A DNA stretch of 16,709 nt from Gemmatimonadota bacterium. Lineage in GTDB: Bacteria > Gemmatimonadota > Gemmatimonadetes > Gemmatimonadales > Gemmatimonadaceae. Below, in pieces: positions 1-8,010 of this stretch; position 1 is the first letter of the stretch, and every line of letters starts with the position of its first letter. The stretch is taken from NCBI GenBank assembly GCA_031127185.1, contig JARIET010000029.1, positions 1 to 16,709 of the forward strand, written 5' to 3'. The notes below the pieces were generated by a model, which saw only the letters and a list, made by a program, of their open reading frames with translations, searched no databases and was not told the DNA's origin. The translations under genes and the position numbers were made by a program.

Positions 1-645
1 GCCCATCGAGATGCCGAGCGCGTGCAGAGTGTGCTCTCCGCTCGGCACACGACCTCTCAGAAATTCTTCGCGTCGAGCGCCGGCCAGTGGGATAAACTGC
101 GTGCCGAGTTGTTCGGGCAACGCGCCGAGTTTCTCGCGCTTCTGGGCATGCTCGACGCCGAATGGACTGTCGCTGACCTCGGCTGTGGCACGGGTCAGCT
201 GGCCGGCGCGCTTTCTCCCTTCGTGAAGCGGGTCATCGCCATTGACGAATCTGCCGCGATGCTCCGGGCCGCGCGCGCGCGACTGCCCAATAACAAGAAC
301 GTTGACGTCCGACAGGGAACGCTCGAAGAGCTGCCGTTGGCGAACGGCGAAGCCGACGTCGCGGTGCTTTCGCTGGTGTTGCAGTACATCGCTGAGCCCG
401 GCGAGTTGTTCGCAAGAATCCGGCGCGCGCTCGCGCCCGGCGGACGACTGATCATTCTCGACCTCGTGGCCCACGAACGCGCCGATCTGCGTGAGCAAAT
501 GGGGCATGTCTGGCAGGGCTTCGACTCGGCGCAGATCGTGGGGTGGGCCAACGATGCCGGATTCAAGCGCACAACTGTGGCCGAGGTGCCCACCCAACCC
601 GCAGCCGCCAATCCTGGCGTGTTTGTCGCGGTGGCACGGATATAG
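1..645 (+). CDS. ArsR-type SAM-dependent methyltransferase, 3' part (5' end outside window)
   Basis: The frame is open from the first base (A-H-R-D-A-E-R-V) and ends at TAG 643-645, so the true start lies before the window. A GTG at 22 is a possible internal start but is probably not real, because the helix before it belongs to the family. The visible part is a class I Rossmann methyltransferase: the SAM-binding glycine loop VADLGCGTG lies at about bases 169-195, the acidic end of strand 2 is AIDES (about 238-252), and a post-strand-4 APGGRL motif lies near 436-453. The segment SARHTTSQKFFASSAGQWDKL and the closing EMGHVWQGF resemble bacterial proteins in which an ArsR winged-helix domain is fused to a methyltransferase (family knowledge). 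The DNA-binding half would be upstream and cannot be seen. The substrate is unknown. ahcY follows after 90 bp, which suits a SAM-consuming enzyme. Confidence 0.85.
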   Translation, partial: AHRDAERVQSVLSARHTTSQKFFASSAGQWDKLRAELFGQRAEFLALLGMLDAEWTVADLGCGTGQLAGALSPFVKRVIAIDESAAMLRAARARLPNNKNVDVRQGTLEELPLANGEADVAVLSLVLQYIAEPGELFARIRRALAPGGRLIILDLVAHERADLREQMGHVWQGFDSAQIVGWANDAGFKRTTVAEVPTQPAAANPGVFVAVARI

Positions 646-664
646 CCGCCGTTCCCTGCCGCAC

Positions 665-706
665 TCTGTCTACCGTCCACTGTCTACTGTCAACTCGCAG
701 TTGTCC
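665..706. repeat. Degenerate heptameric repeat tract before ahcY
   Basis: About six 7-bp units of the form AC(C/T)GTNN run through the 90-bp gap between the methyltransferase stop (645) and the ahcY start (736). The cleanest three units are at 672-692, and the units at both edges are decayed. The same core, (A/G)C(C/T)GTNN, recurs at 3939-3966 and 7976-8010. The rest of the gap (646-664, 707-735) shows no clear promoter, terminator or riboswitch fold. Function is unknown; it looks like a genome-wide short tandem repeat family. Confidence 0.6.
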
Positions 707-735
707 GGCCCTAACACCTCCACTTACACAGAGAA

Positions 736-2250
<1,515 letters not shown>

Positions 2251-2256
2251 GGGCTC

Positions 2257-3273
2257 CTATTTCATCCAGAGCACGGCGTAAAATGCGCCGCGCGATCGGC
2301 CCTGGGAACTGACCTCCGCGCGGCAGCCGGCGCTACGCAGGTACCGAGCGATGGTGCCGGAGGCGTCGGTGCCCGGCGGATAGAGCTCGATCATCTCGAC
2401 TTCATCGGCGCGCCACGTGTCCAGCGTGGTGCTGCCGATGGCCCTCCGGCCGTCCTGCACCACGCAGATCGCTGTGCGCGCGCGCGTGAGGTCCGTCGTG
2501 AGGTGGGTCGCGGCCTTGAGATGGAGGATGGCTTCGCCGAGCGCCATGTTGGCGAAGGGCGCGAGGTCGTCCGACGAAATCACGACGGAGCGACCGCCTC
2601 GCATCGACATGCGCAACGCTGCGTCGCGCCACGCAATGATCGCGTTGTTGCTGGTTCCGCTGCGATCGCCGCGCGCGGTGGCACCCATGCGCTCGGGTAG
2701 TGTTTCAAGGCGGACAATCACGCCCCGCCACTCAGTAAGGCGCACGGCCGTATTGGCCATGAAGTAGCCGTCCTTTGTGACGCGGAAGACGATCGTCCCG
2801 GCTCGGAGTCCGGTGATGGTGAACCAACCGTCCTCGCCGGTGGTCACCGTGCGGCGGTCGCTCGAGGCAATTTGCACTGTGGCACCGGGCACGGGCTGGT
2901 CGCGTTCGTCCACAACGATTCCGGACAGCACGGTGATCTTTTCACGCACGGTGACCGTGTCGAGTGCGGCCGGTTGCGCGAGCACCGTGATGGTGACATC
3001 GAGTGATCGTTCCGGAATGCGAACGGCCGCGCGAGCCGGCAGATATCCGATGCCGCGCACCACGACGTCCTGCGGACCGCCGGGCGCATCGGTAAACGCG
3101 AATCGTCCACGGGTATCCGTGCGGGTCGTGAACGTGGTGCCCTCGAGTTGCACCTCGATCCCGGCGATCGGAATCCCCGCCGCGCTCAGGACGCGCCCGC
3201 TCACATTTGGCTCAGTGCCCTGTGCCGACGCCACGGAACCTGCAACGACGACCAGTGCCGCGGCGATGAGCAC
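2257..3273 (-). CDS. Exported protein with two carboxypeptidase-regulatory-like domains and a TonB-plug-like C-terminus
   Basis: The 338-residue protein begins with a hydrophobic export signal ending S-V-A-S-A-Q (about residues 1-18). Two beta-sandwich repeats of the CarboxypepD_reg/CarbopepD_reg_2 type follow: 22-100 (VSGRVLSAAGIPIAGIEVQLE, then TDTRGRFAF) and 113-192 (LSGIVVDERDQPVPGATVQI, then TGEDGWFTI). The C-terminus (about 208-338, including VVQDGRRAIG and VEMIELYPPG) resembles the plug domain of TonB-dependent receptors, but no beta-barrel follows, so it is unlikely to be a transporter. Function is unknown; an envelope or surface binding role is inferred. The start is GTG 3273. It lacks a basic n-region, whereas the in-frame codons just before it encode R-T-R-D-Q-I-A-R-A, so a non-standard start further upstream is possible. 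It is last in a minus-strand operon, 32 bp after the YVTN gene stop. Confidence 0.8.
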   Translation of the reverse strand: MLIAAALVVVAGSVASAQGTEPNVSGRVLSAAGIPIAGIEVQLEGTTFTTRTDTRGRFAFTDAPGGPQDVVVRGIGYLPARAAVRIPERSLDVTITVLAQPAALDTVTVREKITVLSGIVVDERDQPVPGATVQIASSDRRTVTTGEDGWFTITGLRAGTIVFRVTKDGYFMANTAVRLTEWRGVIVRLETLPERMGATARGDRSGTSNNAIIAWRDAALRMSMRGGRSVVISSDDLAPFANMALGEAILHLKAATHLTTDLTRARTAICVVQDGRRAIGSTTLDTWRADEVEMIELYPPGTDASGTIARYLRSAGCRAEVSSQGRSRGAFYAVLWMK

Positions 3274-3305
3274 CGCGCGGGCGATCTGGTCACGCGTGCG
3301 CCCGG

Positions 3306-4457
3306 TCAGCGGCGCCGTTCGCTTTTCCAGAAGTCGATGCCGCCCGCCTGCTGGCCTACATCCACGCTCGCGACCTTCTTGAGCGCCATGAGGTCGATGA
3401 TATCGACCGTTCCCGGCTGCGCGCCGGTCCCCTCGACCGAGATGAACGCGTAACGGTCGTCGTCCGAGACGGCGACACCGTGCACAACCGTGCGCGTTGT
3501 AGGTATCCGCGCGAGTTCCTTGCCGGATCCGGCGTCAAAGACAGATACGGACGCGCCGCGCTTGTTTGTCGCGATGAGTTTGGCGCCGTCGTGTGTCACG
3601 CCGAGGTTGTACACGCCGGGGCCTGCGGGGATCCGCCGGGCGACCTTCCAACTCGTGGCGTCCACTTCGACGATGTCACTCGACCGATTGCAGGCGATCC
3701 ACACCCGCGTGCCATCCGGCGATGGCAGCGCCCAGGTAGGCGAGCAGGTGATGTCTCCGGGTTTCGGAGGTTCCATACCATGACCGCCGGCATCGTGCGT
3801 TACGGGCGCGCCGCGCTGGGGCGGCGGCCCGGTCATTCCCATCTCCTTGCCGGCGGTAAGCAAGAAATGCCGCGACACGGCGAGCGATTTCGTGTCGATC
3901 TCCACCAGCAGTTCATCCATCATGCAGGTCGAGTAATGCCGTAAACCGTCAGCCGTAAACCGTGAGCCATGCGGCATCGTGCAGGTCGGGATTCTCGCGA
4001 CTTCGACCATCTCATCGGCGGCTACCACAGACACGGACGATGGTACCATTTCGCCGTGCAGGTTGAAGTTCACGACGTAGACGTAGTAGCCATTGGGCGA
4101 CGCTTGCAGCGACGCCGGAAAACTGCCGAGTTGTACTTGCCCCTTTTGTGCATCGTCCGCAGTGGAGTATTTGGTCAGGCGACCGAACGGCATCCCGTGC
4201 GCCGTGGAGACGAAGTACCACTTGCTGTCGGGCGACGTGCCGACTCCATGGGGTCCCGCCAGTTCCGTCGGGGCGAACCCTACGTAGCGCTCGCGCTCGA
4301 CCTTTGCCCCGTTGGCGCCGAACCGGATGAGCGCCACGCGGTCCACGCTTTCCGATCCGACAAAGAGCAGGTAGTCCCGATCCTGCGCCGCGACCGGCGC
4401 AGCCGCAACGAACGCGGCAGCGCCGACGGTTACGCAGCGGCGCAGCAGCGATCGCAT
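3306..4457 (-). CDS. Secreted YVTN-family beta-propeller protein
   Basis: The 383-residue protein has a clear signal peptide (MRSLLRRCVTVGAAAF, then APVAAQ; cleavage near residue 25). The rest is a seven-blade-like propeller with YVTN/NHL-type repeats, such as SPDGTRVWIACN (246-257), THDGAKLIATN (288-298) and SDDDRYAFISVEG (331-343). One segment stands out: C159-T-M-P-H163-G-S, then H174-Y-S-T-C178-M-M-D. Together with C238 and C256 it could give disulfides or a metal site, but this is untested. A loop at 206-233 is rich in Gly, Pro, His and Met. The function is not recognised; such propellers are often periplasmic binding or scaffold proteins. ATG 4457 shares one base with the stop of the upstream LVIVD gene (TGATG), implying translational coupling. 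A heptad repeat tract encodes residues 165-173. Confidence 0.85.
   Translation of the reverse strand: MRSLLRRCVTVGAAAFVAAAPVAAQDRDYLLFVGSESVDRVALIRFGANGAKVERERYVGFAPTELAGPHGVGTSPDSKWYFVSTAHGMPFGRLTKYSTADDAQKGQVQLGSFPASLQASPNGYYVYVVNFNLHGEMVPSSVSVVAADEMVEVARIPTCTMPHGSRFTADGLRHYSTCMMDELLVEIDTKSLAVSRHFLLTAGKEMGMTGPPPQRGAPVTHDAGGHGMEPPKPGDITCSPTWALPSPDGTRVWIACNRSSDIVEVDATSWKVARRIPAGPGVYNLGVTHDGAKLIATNKRGASVSVFDAGSGKELARIPTTRTVVHGVAVSDDDRYAFISVEGTGAQPGTVDIIDLMALKKVASVDVGQQAGGIDFWKSERRR
3939..3966. repeat. Heptameric repeat tract inside the YVTN propeller gene
   Basis: Four consecutive 7-bp units of the form CCGTNAN lie inside the coding sequence. The minus strand reads them in frame as residues S165-R-F-T-A-D-G-L-R173. 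The 15 bp at 3944-3958 are identical to 7988-8002 in the intergenic tract before the response-regulator gene. The peptide still fits a normal propeller turn (S-R-F-x-x-D-G-x-R), and one codon is TTA, which I expect to be rare in such GC-rich DNA. Confidence 0.7.
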
Positions 4458-6442
4458 CAGGGTACGATGGCGGACTTGGGTACGATCTTCACGAGCGACA
4501 GCCCCGTGTTGAAATCATTGATGTAGGCGATGCCATCCTTCACCACCACACCCCAGGTCATCGTCGTGTTCGGGATGAAGCCCTTCGGGTCGCTGGGCAT
4601 GAAGTCCGCGATTTCGCGCTGCTGCGCTCTGAGGTCGCCGCGAAGTTCGCCCGAAATATCAAACGCGCGGAAGCCGGCGTTGTACGCCCCCATGTATAGC
4701 GTGTCGCCGGCGATCCAGATGTTATGGACGCCGCCGTACTCCGGCTCGTAGTACGCCACCGACTTCGGGTTGGACGGGTCGCTGATGTCCACCACCTGCA
4801 GGCGCCCGAAGGCTCGCGCGGGCGCCTTGCCCATCAGCTTCTGGATTTCCGACTGCGAGAACACTTCATCAGCGATGAACACATAGTTCTTGTGCCGCCA
4901 GGCCGTGTGCGTGCCCCGGATGAAGCCGGGGCCGTCTGTCGCCTCGACCTGCTTGTAGAGCGTGCCCAGGTCGTACTTGAACTGTGAGACCACGGTCGGG
5001 TTGGACGGCGAACCGCCATTGGTTCCCTTGCCGATGTCGAGGATCACCAGCCCGTCGTTCCAGTAGCTCGCGTAGAGCATGCCGTCGCGGACGTCGATAT
5101 CGTGGAGCGAACGTCCGGCGTCGGTGCGCGGAGTCTTCCAGACGGCCACTTCCCTTGGCTTGGCCGGATCGTTGATGTCGATGATGTGCAGCGCGCCCGT
5201 GCCGTCGTTGGTCAGGTAGATGTGGCGGCCGAACCGGGGCTGGGTGTACACGTACGCCGAGTGCACACCGGCGGTGACGCCCTCCGTGAACTCGCTCACC
5301 TTCCTGGGCTTCCGCGGATCGCTTGAGTCGTAGATCACGATGCCGTTCTTCCGGTCGTCGGCGCCCTCGCGGGTCACCACGAGCACCTTGCCGTCTTCGG
5401 ACGTCATCACGTCATTGATCACACGTGCATTGACCATCAGCGAGTCAATCACGGCAGGCGCGCCCGGATTGGAGACGTCGAGGATGTAGACGCGGTCACC
5501 GCCGAGGTGGGTACCGAGGTAGGCGATCGGCGCGGTGGGGTGCACCCACACTTCCGAAGTGGCAAACGTGTTCCGCACCACCGACCCCAGTAGTTTCGCC
5601 GGGCGCCGGACGTCTCGAGCGGTCAGTGTGACCGTGGCCTGCGCCGTGCGCTGGCCCAGCATGGCCGTCACGGTATACGTGCCGGCCACGTAGCCAACAA
5701 AGGCGCCGCCGGCGTCAATGGCACCGTCGCCGGGGGCAAGCAGCCACGTTGGAGTCAGGCCGTCAATCGCCGCCCCATTCGCATCACGGGCGCTCAAGTG
5801 GAACCGCACGACATCGCCGGTGCGGGCCTGCGGCGACGCGGGGGTGAGCGAAAGCGTACCAACGCTTGCGGGGATGACCTGTATCGAAATCGTGGTTGTC
5901 GCCGACCCTGCCTTCGCCGTGATCAGGGCGCGACCGGCGGCCACGCCGACGATGCTGCCGTCGGCAGCCACACGGGCAACGCTCGGCGAGGAGCTGGCCC
6001 AGGCGACGGCGTCTGGACGCAAGTCGCCGGCTTTCGACAGCACTCGCGGCTTCATGGTTACGCTCTGTCCCACCAGCAGCTTGGTGACAACGGGGGCGAG
6101 GTGCACGCTCGCAGCCGGACCCGGGAGTGCGCGCACCTCCACCTGGGCGATGACCGGCTTCTCGTTGCCGACGACCGCACTCACCACCACGGGGAGCGTA
6201 CCCACGGCGCCCGAGGTCACGTGTCCATCGGGCGTCACGATGCCTTCGAACTGGCCGCCAACTTGCTGGAACCGGATGGTCGCACCCGGTACCGGCCTGC
6301 CGGCGGCGTCGATGGCCTGCGCCTTCAACCGAAGGGTATCGCCAGCCGTCAGCGATGCCGGTGCGGGCGTCACGACGATGCGTGACACCGTTTGGGCCGA
6401 AAGTGTCGCCGGGAATGCCAGAACGAAGAGCAGTCGCTGCAT
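4457..6442 (-). CDS. Secreted Ig-like/LVIVD-repeat beta-propeller protein
   Basis: The 661-residue product begins MQRLLFVLAFPATLSAQ, a short signal peptide. The frame stays open upstream to 6793, but that extension carries no signal peptide first and overlaps the divergent gene, so ATG 6442 is preferred. Three bacterial Ig-like (Big-type) domains follow at about 22-105, 112-190 and 195-275; the second has the typical W-A-S-S-S-P-S-V-A-R-V with GVAAG-ALITA. Residues about 281-661 form a propeller of LVIVD repeats, with recurring V-x-I-L-D-V-S-N-P, I-V-I-Y-D-S-S-D-P, L-H-I-I-D-I-N-D-P and L-Q-V-V-D-I-S-D-P motifs. LVIVD proteins are surface or secreted proteins of mostly unknown role; binding or adhesion is inferred. 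It is the first gene of the minus-strand operon, and its TGA overlaps the ATG of the YVTN gene. Confidence 0.85.
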   Translation of the reverse strand: MQRLLFVLAFPATLSAQTVSRIVVTPAPASLTAGDTLRLKAQAIDAAGRPVPGATIRFQQVGGQFEGIVTPDGHVTSGAVGTLPVVVSAVVGNEKPVIAQVEVRALPGPAASVHLAPVVTKLLVGQSVTMKPRVLSKAGDLRPDAVAWASSSPSVARVAADGSIVGVAAGRALITAKAGSATTTISIQVIPASVGTLSLTPASPQARTGDVVRFHLSARDANGAAIDGLTPTWLLAPGDGAIDAGGAFVGYVAGTYTVTAMLGQRTAQATVTLTARDVRRPAKLLGSVVRNTFATSEVWVHPTAPIAYLGTHLGGDRVYILDVSNPGAPAVIDSLMVNARVINDVMTSEDGKVLVVTREGADDRKNGIVIYDSSDPRKPRKVSEFTEGVTAGVHSAYVYTQPRFGRHIYLTNDGTGALHIIDINDPAKPREVAVWKTPRTDAGRSLHDIDVRDGMLYASYWNDGLVILDIGKGTNGGSPSNPTVVSQFKYDLGTLYKQVEATDGPGFIRGTHTAWRHKNYVFIADEVFSQSEIQKLMGKAPARAFGRLQVVDISDPSNPKSVAYYEPEYGGVHNIWIAGDTLYMGAYNAGFRAFDISGELRGDLRAQQREIADFMPSDPKGFIPNTTMTWGVVVKDGIAYINDFNTGLSLVKIVPKSAIVP

Positions 6443-6584
6443 GGTAGGGTCCAACCGTAGAAAGGGACAAACTGCCGCACGCCTCACGCGGGCGCATCGC
6501 ATAAATGTATGATTAGGCGTCGGCGCTGCAGGGTTGGCCGACAGGACCGCAAAATTTTCTTCCGCCTCGACCCACCGACTGCCC
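6443..6584. promoter_or_regulatory. Divergent intergenic region with an AT-rich core
   Basis: These 142 bp separate the minus-strand LVIVD operon from the plus-strand dipeptidase gene and should hold both promoters. In otherwise GC-rich DNA, 6500-6516 is distinctly AT-rich. On the plus strand TATGAT (6508-6513) is one mismatch from a sigma70 -10 box, but no good -35 hexamer lies about 17 bp upstream. On the minus strand TACATTTA lies at 6502-6509. A second AT-rich patch (AAAATTTTCT, 6551-6560) precedes the dipeptidase ATG. The exact promoters remain unproven. Confidence 0.4.
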
Positions 6585-7934
6585 ATGACTTGTCGACCCG
6601 CGATTCGCCTTGGCTTCGTCGCCCTGCTCATCGGAATGACTGCGGCGACCGCACCCCACACCGCGGCTGCGCAGCAACGCGGCGCGGCGCGCCGTCCGGC
6701 GAATCCGGCCGCACGCCCGCCGATGGATCGCGCCGCGGCACGCCTGCACGCCCTTGAGCTCCTCTCCACCACGCCCCTGGTCGACGGCCACAACGACCTC
6801 CCCTGGGCTATCAGGGAAGAGCCCGGTATGCAGCGCGACGTCGAGGCCTACGACCTCCGCAAGAAGACCCCGCACCAGACGGACCTGGCCCGTATTCGCG
6901 CCGGAAAACTCGGTGGGCAGTTCTGGTCCGTCTATATCCCCGGTGATGTGAAGGCCTACGGCTACGCACGGATGCAGCTCGAGCAGATCGACATCGCGCG
7001 GCGGATCATCGCGAAATACCCGGAGGCCTTTGTGCCCGCGGGAACGGCGGCGGAGATTCGCAGTGCGTTCCGGAACAAGCGCATTGGTTCGGTGCTCGGC
7101 ATGGAAGGCGGGCACGCGATTGAGAACTCCCTGGGCGCGCTGCGGGCGTACTACGACCTCGGCGCGCGCTACATGACCCTGACCCACAACGTGACCCTGG
7201 ACTGGGCCGATGCCGCCGCGGATTCAGCCCGGCACGGCGGCCTGACCAACTTCGGGCGTGAGGTGGTCCGCGAGATGAACCGGCTCGGCATGCTCGTCGA
7301 CCTCTCGCACGTGTCACCCGGCGTGATGAGCCATGCGCTCGACGTCACGGAGGCGCCCGTCATCTTCTCGCATTCCTCCGCGCGTGCGATTGTGGATCAC
7401 CCGCGCAACGTGCCCGACTCAATCCTGCAGCGGCTGCCGAAAAACGGCGGCGTGGTGATGGTGACCTTTGTACCCGGGTTTGTCTCACCGGCGATTCGCG
7501 CCCGCACGCTGGAACGCGGGCAACAACAGTTGGCGCTGCGTCAGCGCCACGGTGCCGACACGGCCGCAATCGCGCGCGGCCTGCGCGACTGGGACACGGC
7601 AAACCCTGCCCCCAAGTCCACGTTGGCCGACGTGGCGAACCACCTGGATCACATCAAGAAGACGGCGGGCGCGGACCACGTGGGCATCGGCAGCGATTTT
7701 GACGGTGTGGATGACGATCTTCCGGTTGGACTGGAGGACATCTCCACGTTCCCCGACCTTTTCGCGGAGTTGATCGTGCGGGGATGGTCTGACGCGGAGC
7801 TGCGCAAGCTGGCAGGCGAGAACGTGCTGCGCGCGTTGGAAACGGCGGAGAAGGTGGCGAAACGCTTGCAGCGCGAGCGCGCGCCGAGCACGAAGACCAT
7901 CGAGGAGCTCGACGGCCGCCGGTCGCTGATGTGA
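6585..7934 (+). CDS. Secreted membrane dipeptidase, peptidase family M19 (renal dipeptidase type)
   Basis: This binuclear zinc enzyme hydrolyses dipeptides, and some members also act on D-amino-acid-containing or cyclic dipeptide substrates. The 449-residue protein starts at ATG 6585 with a signal peptide (MTCRPAIRLGFVALLIGM, then TAAAQ; cleavage near 30), which predicts export to the periplasm or surface. The M19 ligands are all present: His69 and Asp71 in G-H-N-D-L-P-W, bridging Glu174 in L-G-M-E-G-G, His242 in V-D-L-S-H, His263 in F-S-H-S-S, and the catalytic-site Asp371 in G-I-G-S-D-F-D-G. Length and motif spacing match the family, so it should be active. An in-frame TTG at 6534 would put 17 residues before the signal peptide and is rejected. 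It is divergent from the LVIVD operon, and 76 bp separate it from the regulator gene downstream. No lipobox is visible. Confidence 0.95.
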   Translation: MTCRPAIRLGFVALLIGMTAATAPHTAAAQQRGAARRPANPAARPPMDRAAARLHALELLSTTPLVDGHNDLPWAIREEPGMQRDVEAYDLRKKTPHQTDLARIRAGKLGGQFWSVYIPGDVKAYGYARMQLEQIDIARRIIAKYPEAFVPAGTAAEIRSAFRNKRIGSVLGMEGGHAIENSLGALRAYYDLGARYMTLTHNVTLDWADAAADSARHGGLTNFGREVVREMNRLGMLVDLSHVSPGVMSHALDVTEAPVIFSHSSARAIVDHPRNVPDSILQRLPKNGGVVMVTFVPGFVSPAIRARTLERGQQQLALRQRHGADTAAIARGLRDWDTANPAPKSTLADVANHLDHIKKTAGADHVGIGSDFDGVDDDLPVGLEDISTFPDLFAELIVRGWSDAELRKLAGENVLRALETAEKVAKRLQRERAPSTKTIEELDGRRSLM

Positions 7935-7975
7935 GCCCAGCGAGTGACTGCCGCTCCCAGCCGTGCGTCTTCGGT

Positions 7976-8010
7976 CCGTGAACCGTGAACCGTCAGCCGT
8001 AAGCCGCTAA
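7976..8010. repeat. Heptameric repeat tract abutting the regulator start codon
   Basis: Five tandem 7-bp units of the form CCGNNAN run without a gap and end at 8010, one base before the ATG at 8011. The first two units are identical (CCGTGAA), and the 15 bp at 7988-8002 match 3944-3958 exactly. The tract therefore fills the place where a ribosome-binding site would be, and no purine-rich Shine-Dalgarno sequence is visible. The remaining gap (7935-7975) shows no clear promoter or terminator. Confidence 0.75.

Noticed and set aside
646..735. SAH riboswitch before ahcY
   Set aside because: Expected from context, but I could not find a plausible conserved core or pairing; heptad repeats fill the gap.
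2257..3273. TonB-dependent receptor
   Set aside because: The protein ends after the plug-like part, with no beta-barrel and no frameshifted remainder in the 6 bp before ahcY.
6443..6793. N-terminal extension of the LVIVD protein to 6793
   Set aside because: The extension would overlap the divergent dipeptidase gene and bury the signal peptide at residue 118.
7976..8010. CRISPR-like repeat array
   Set aside because: Units are 7 bp and contiguous, with no spacers and no cas genes; this is a short tandem repeat.
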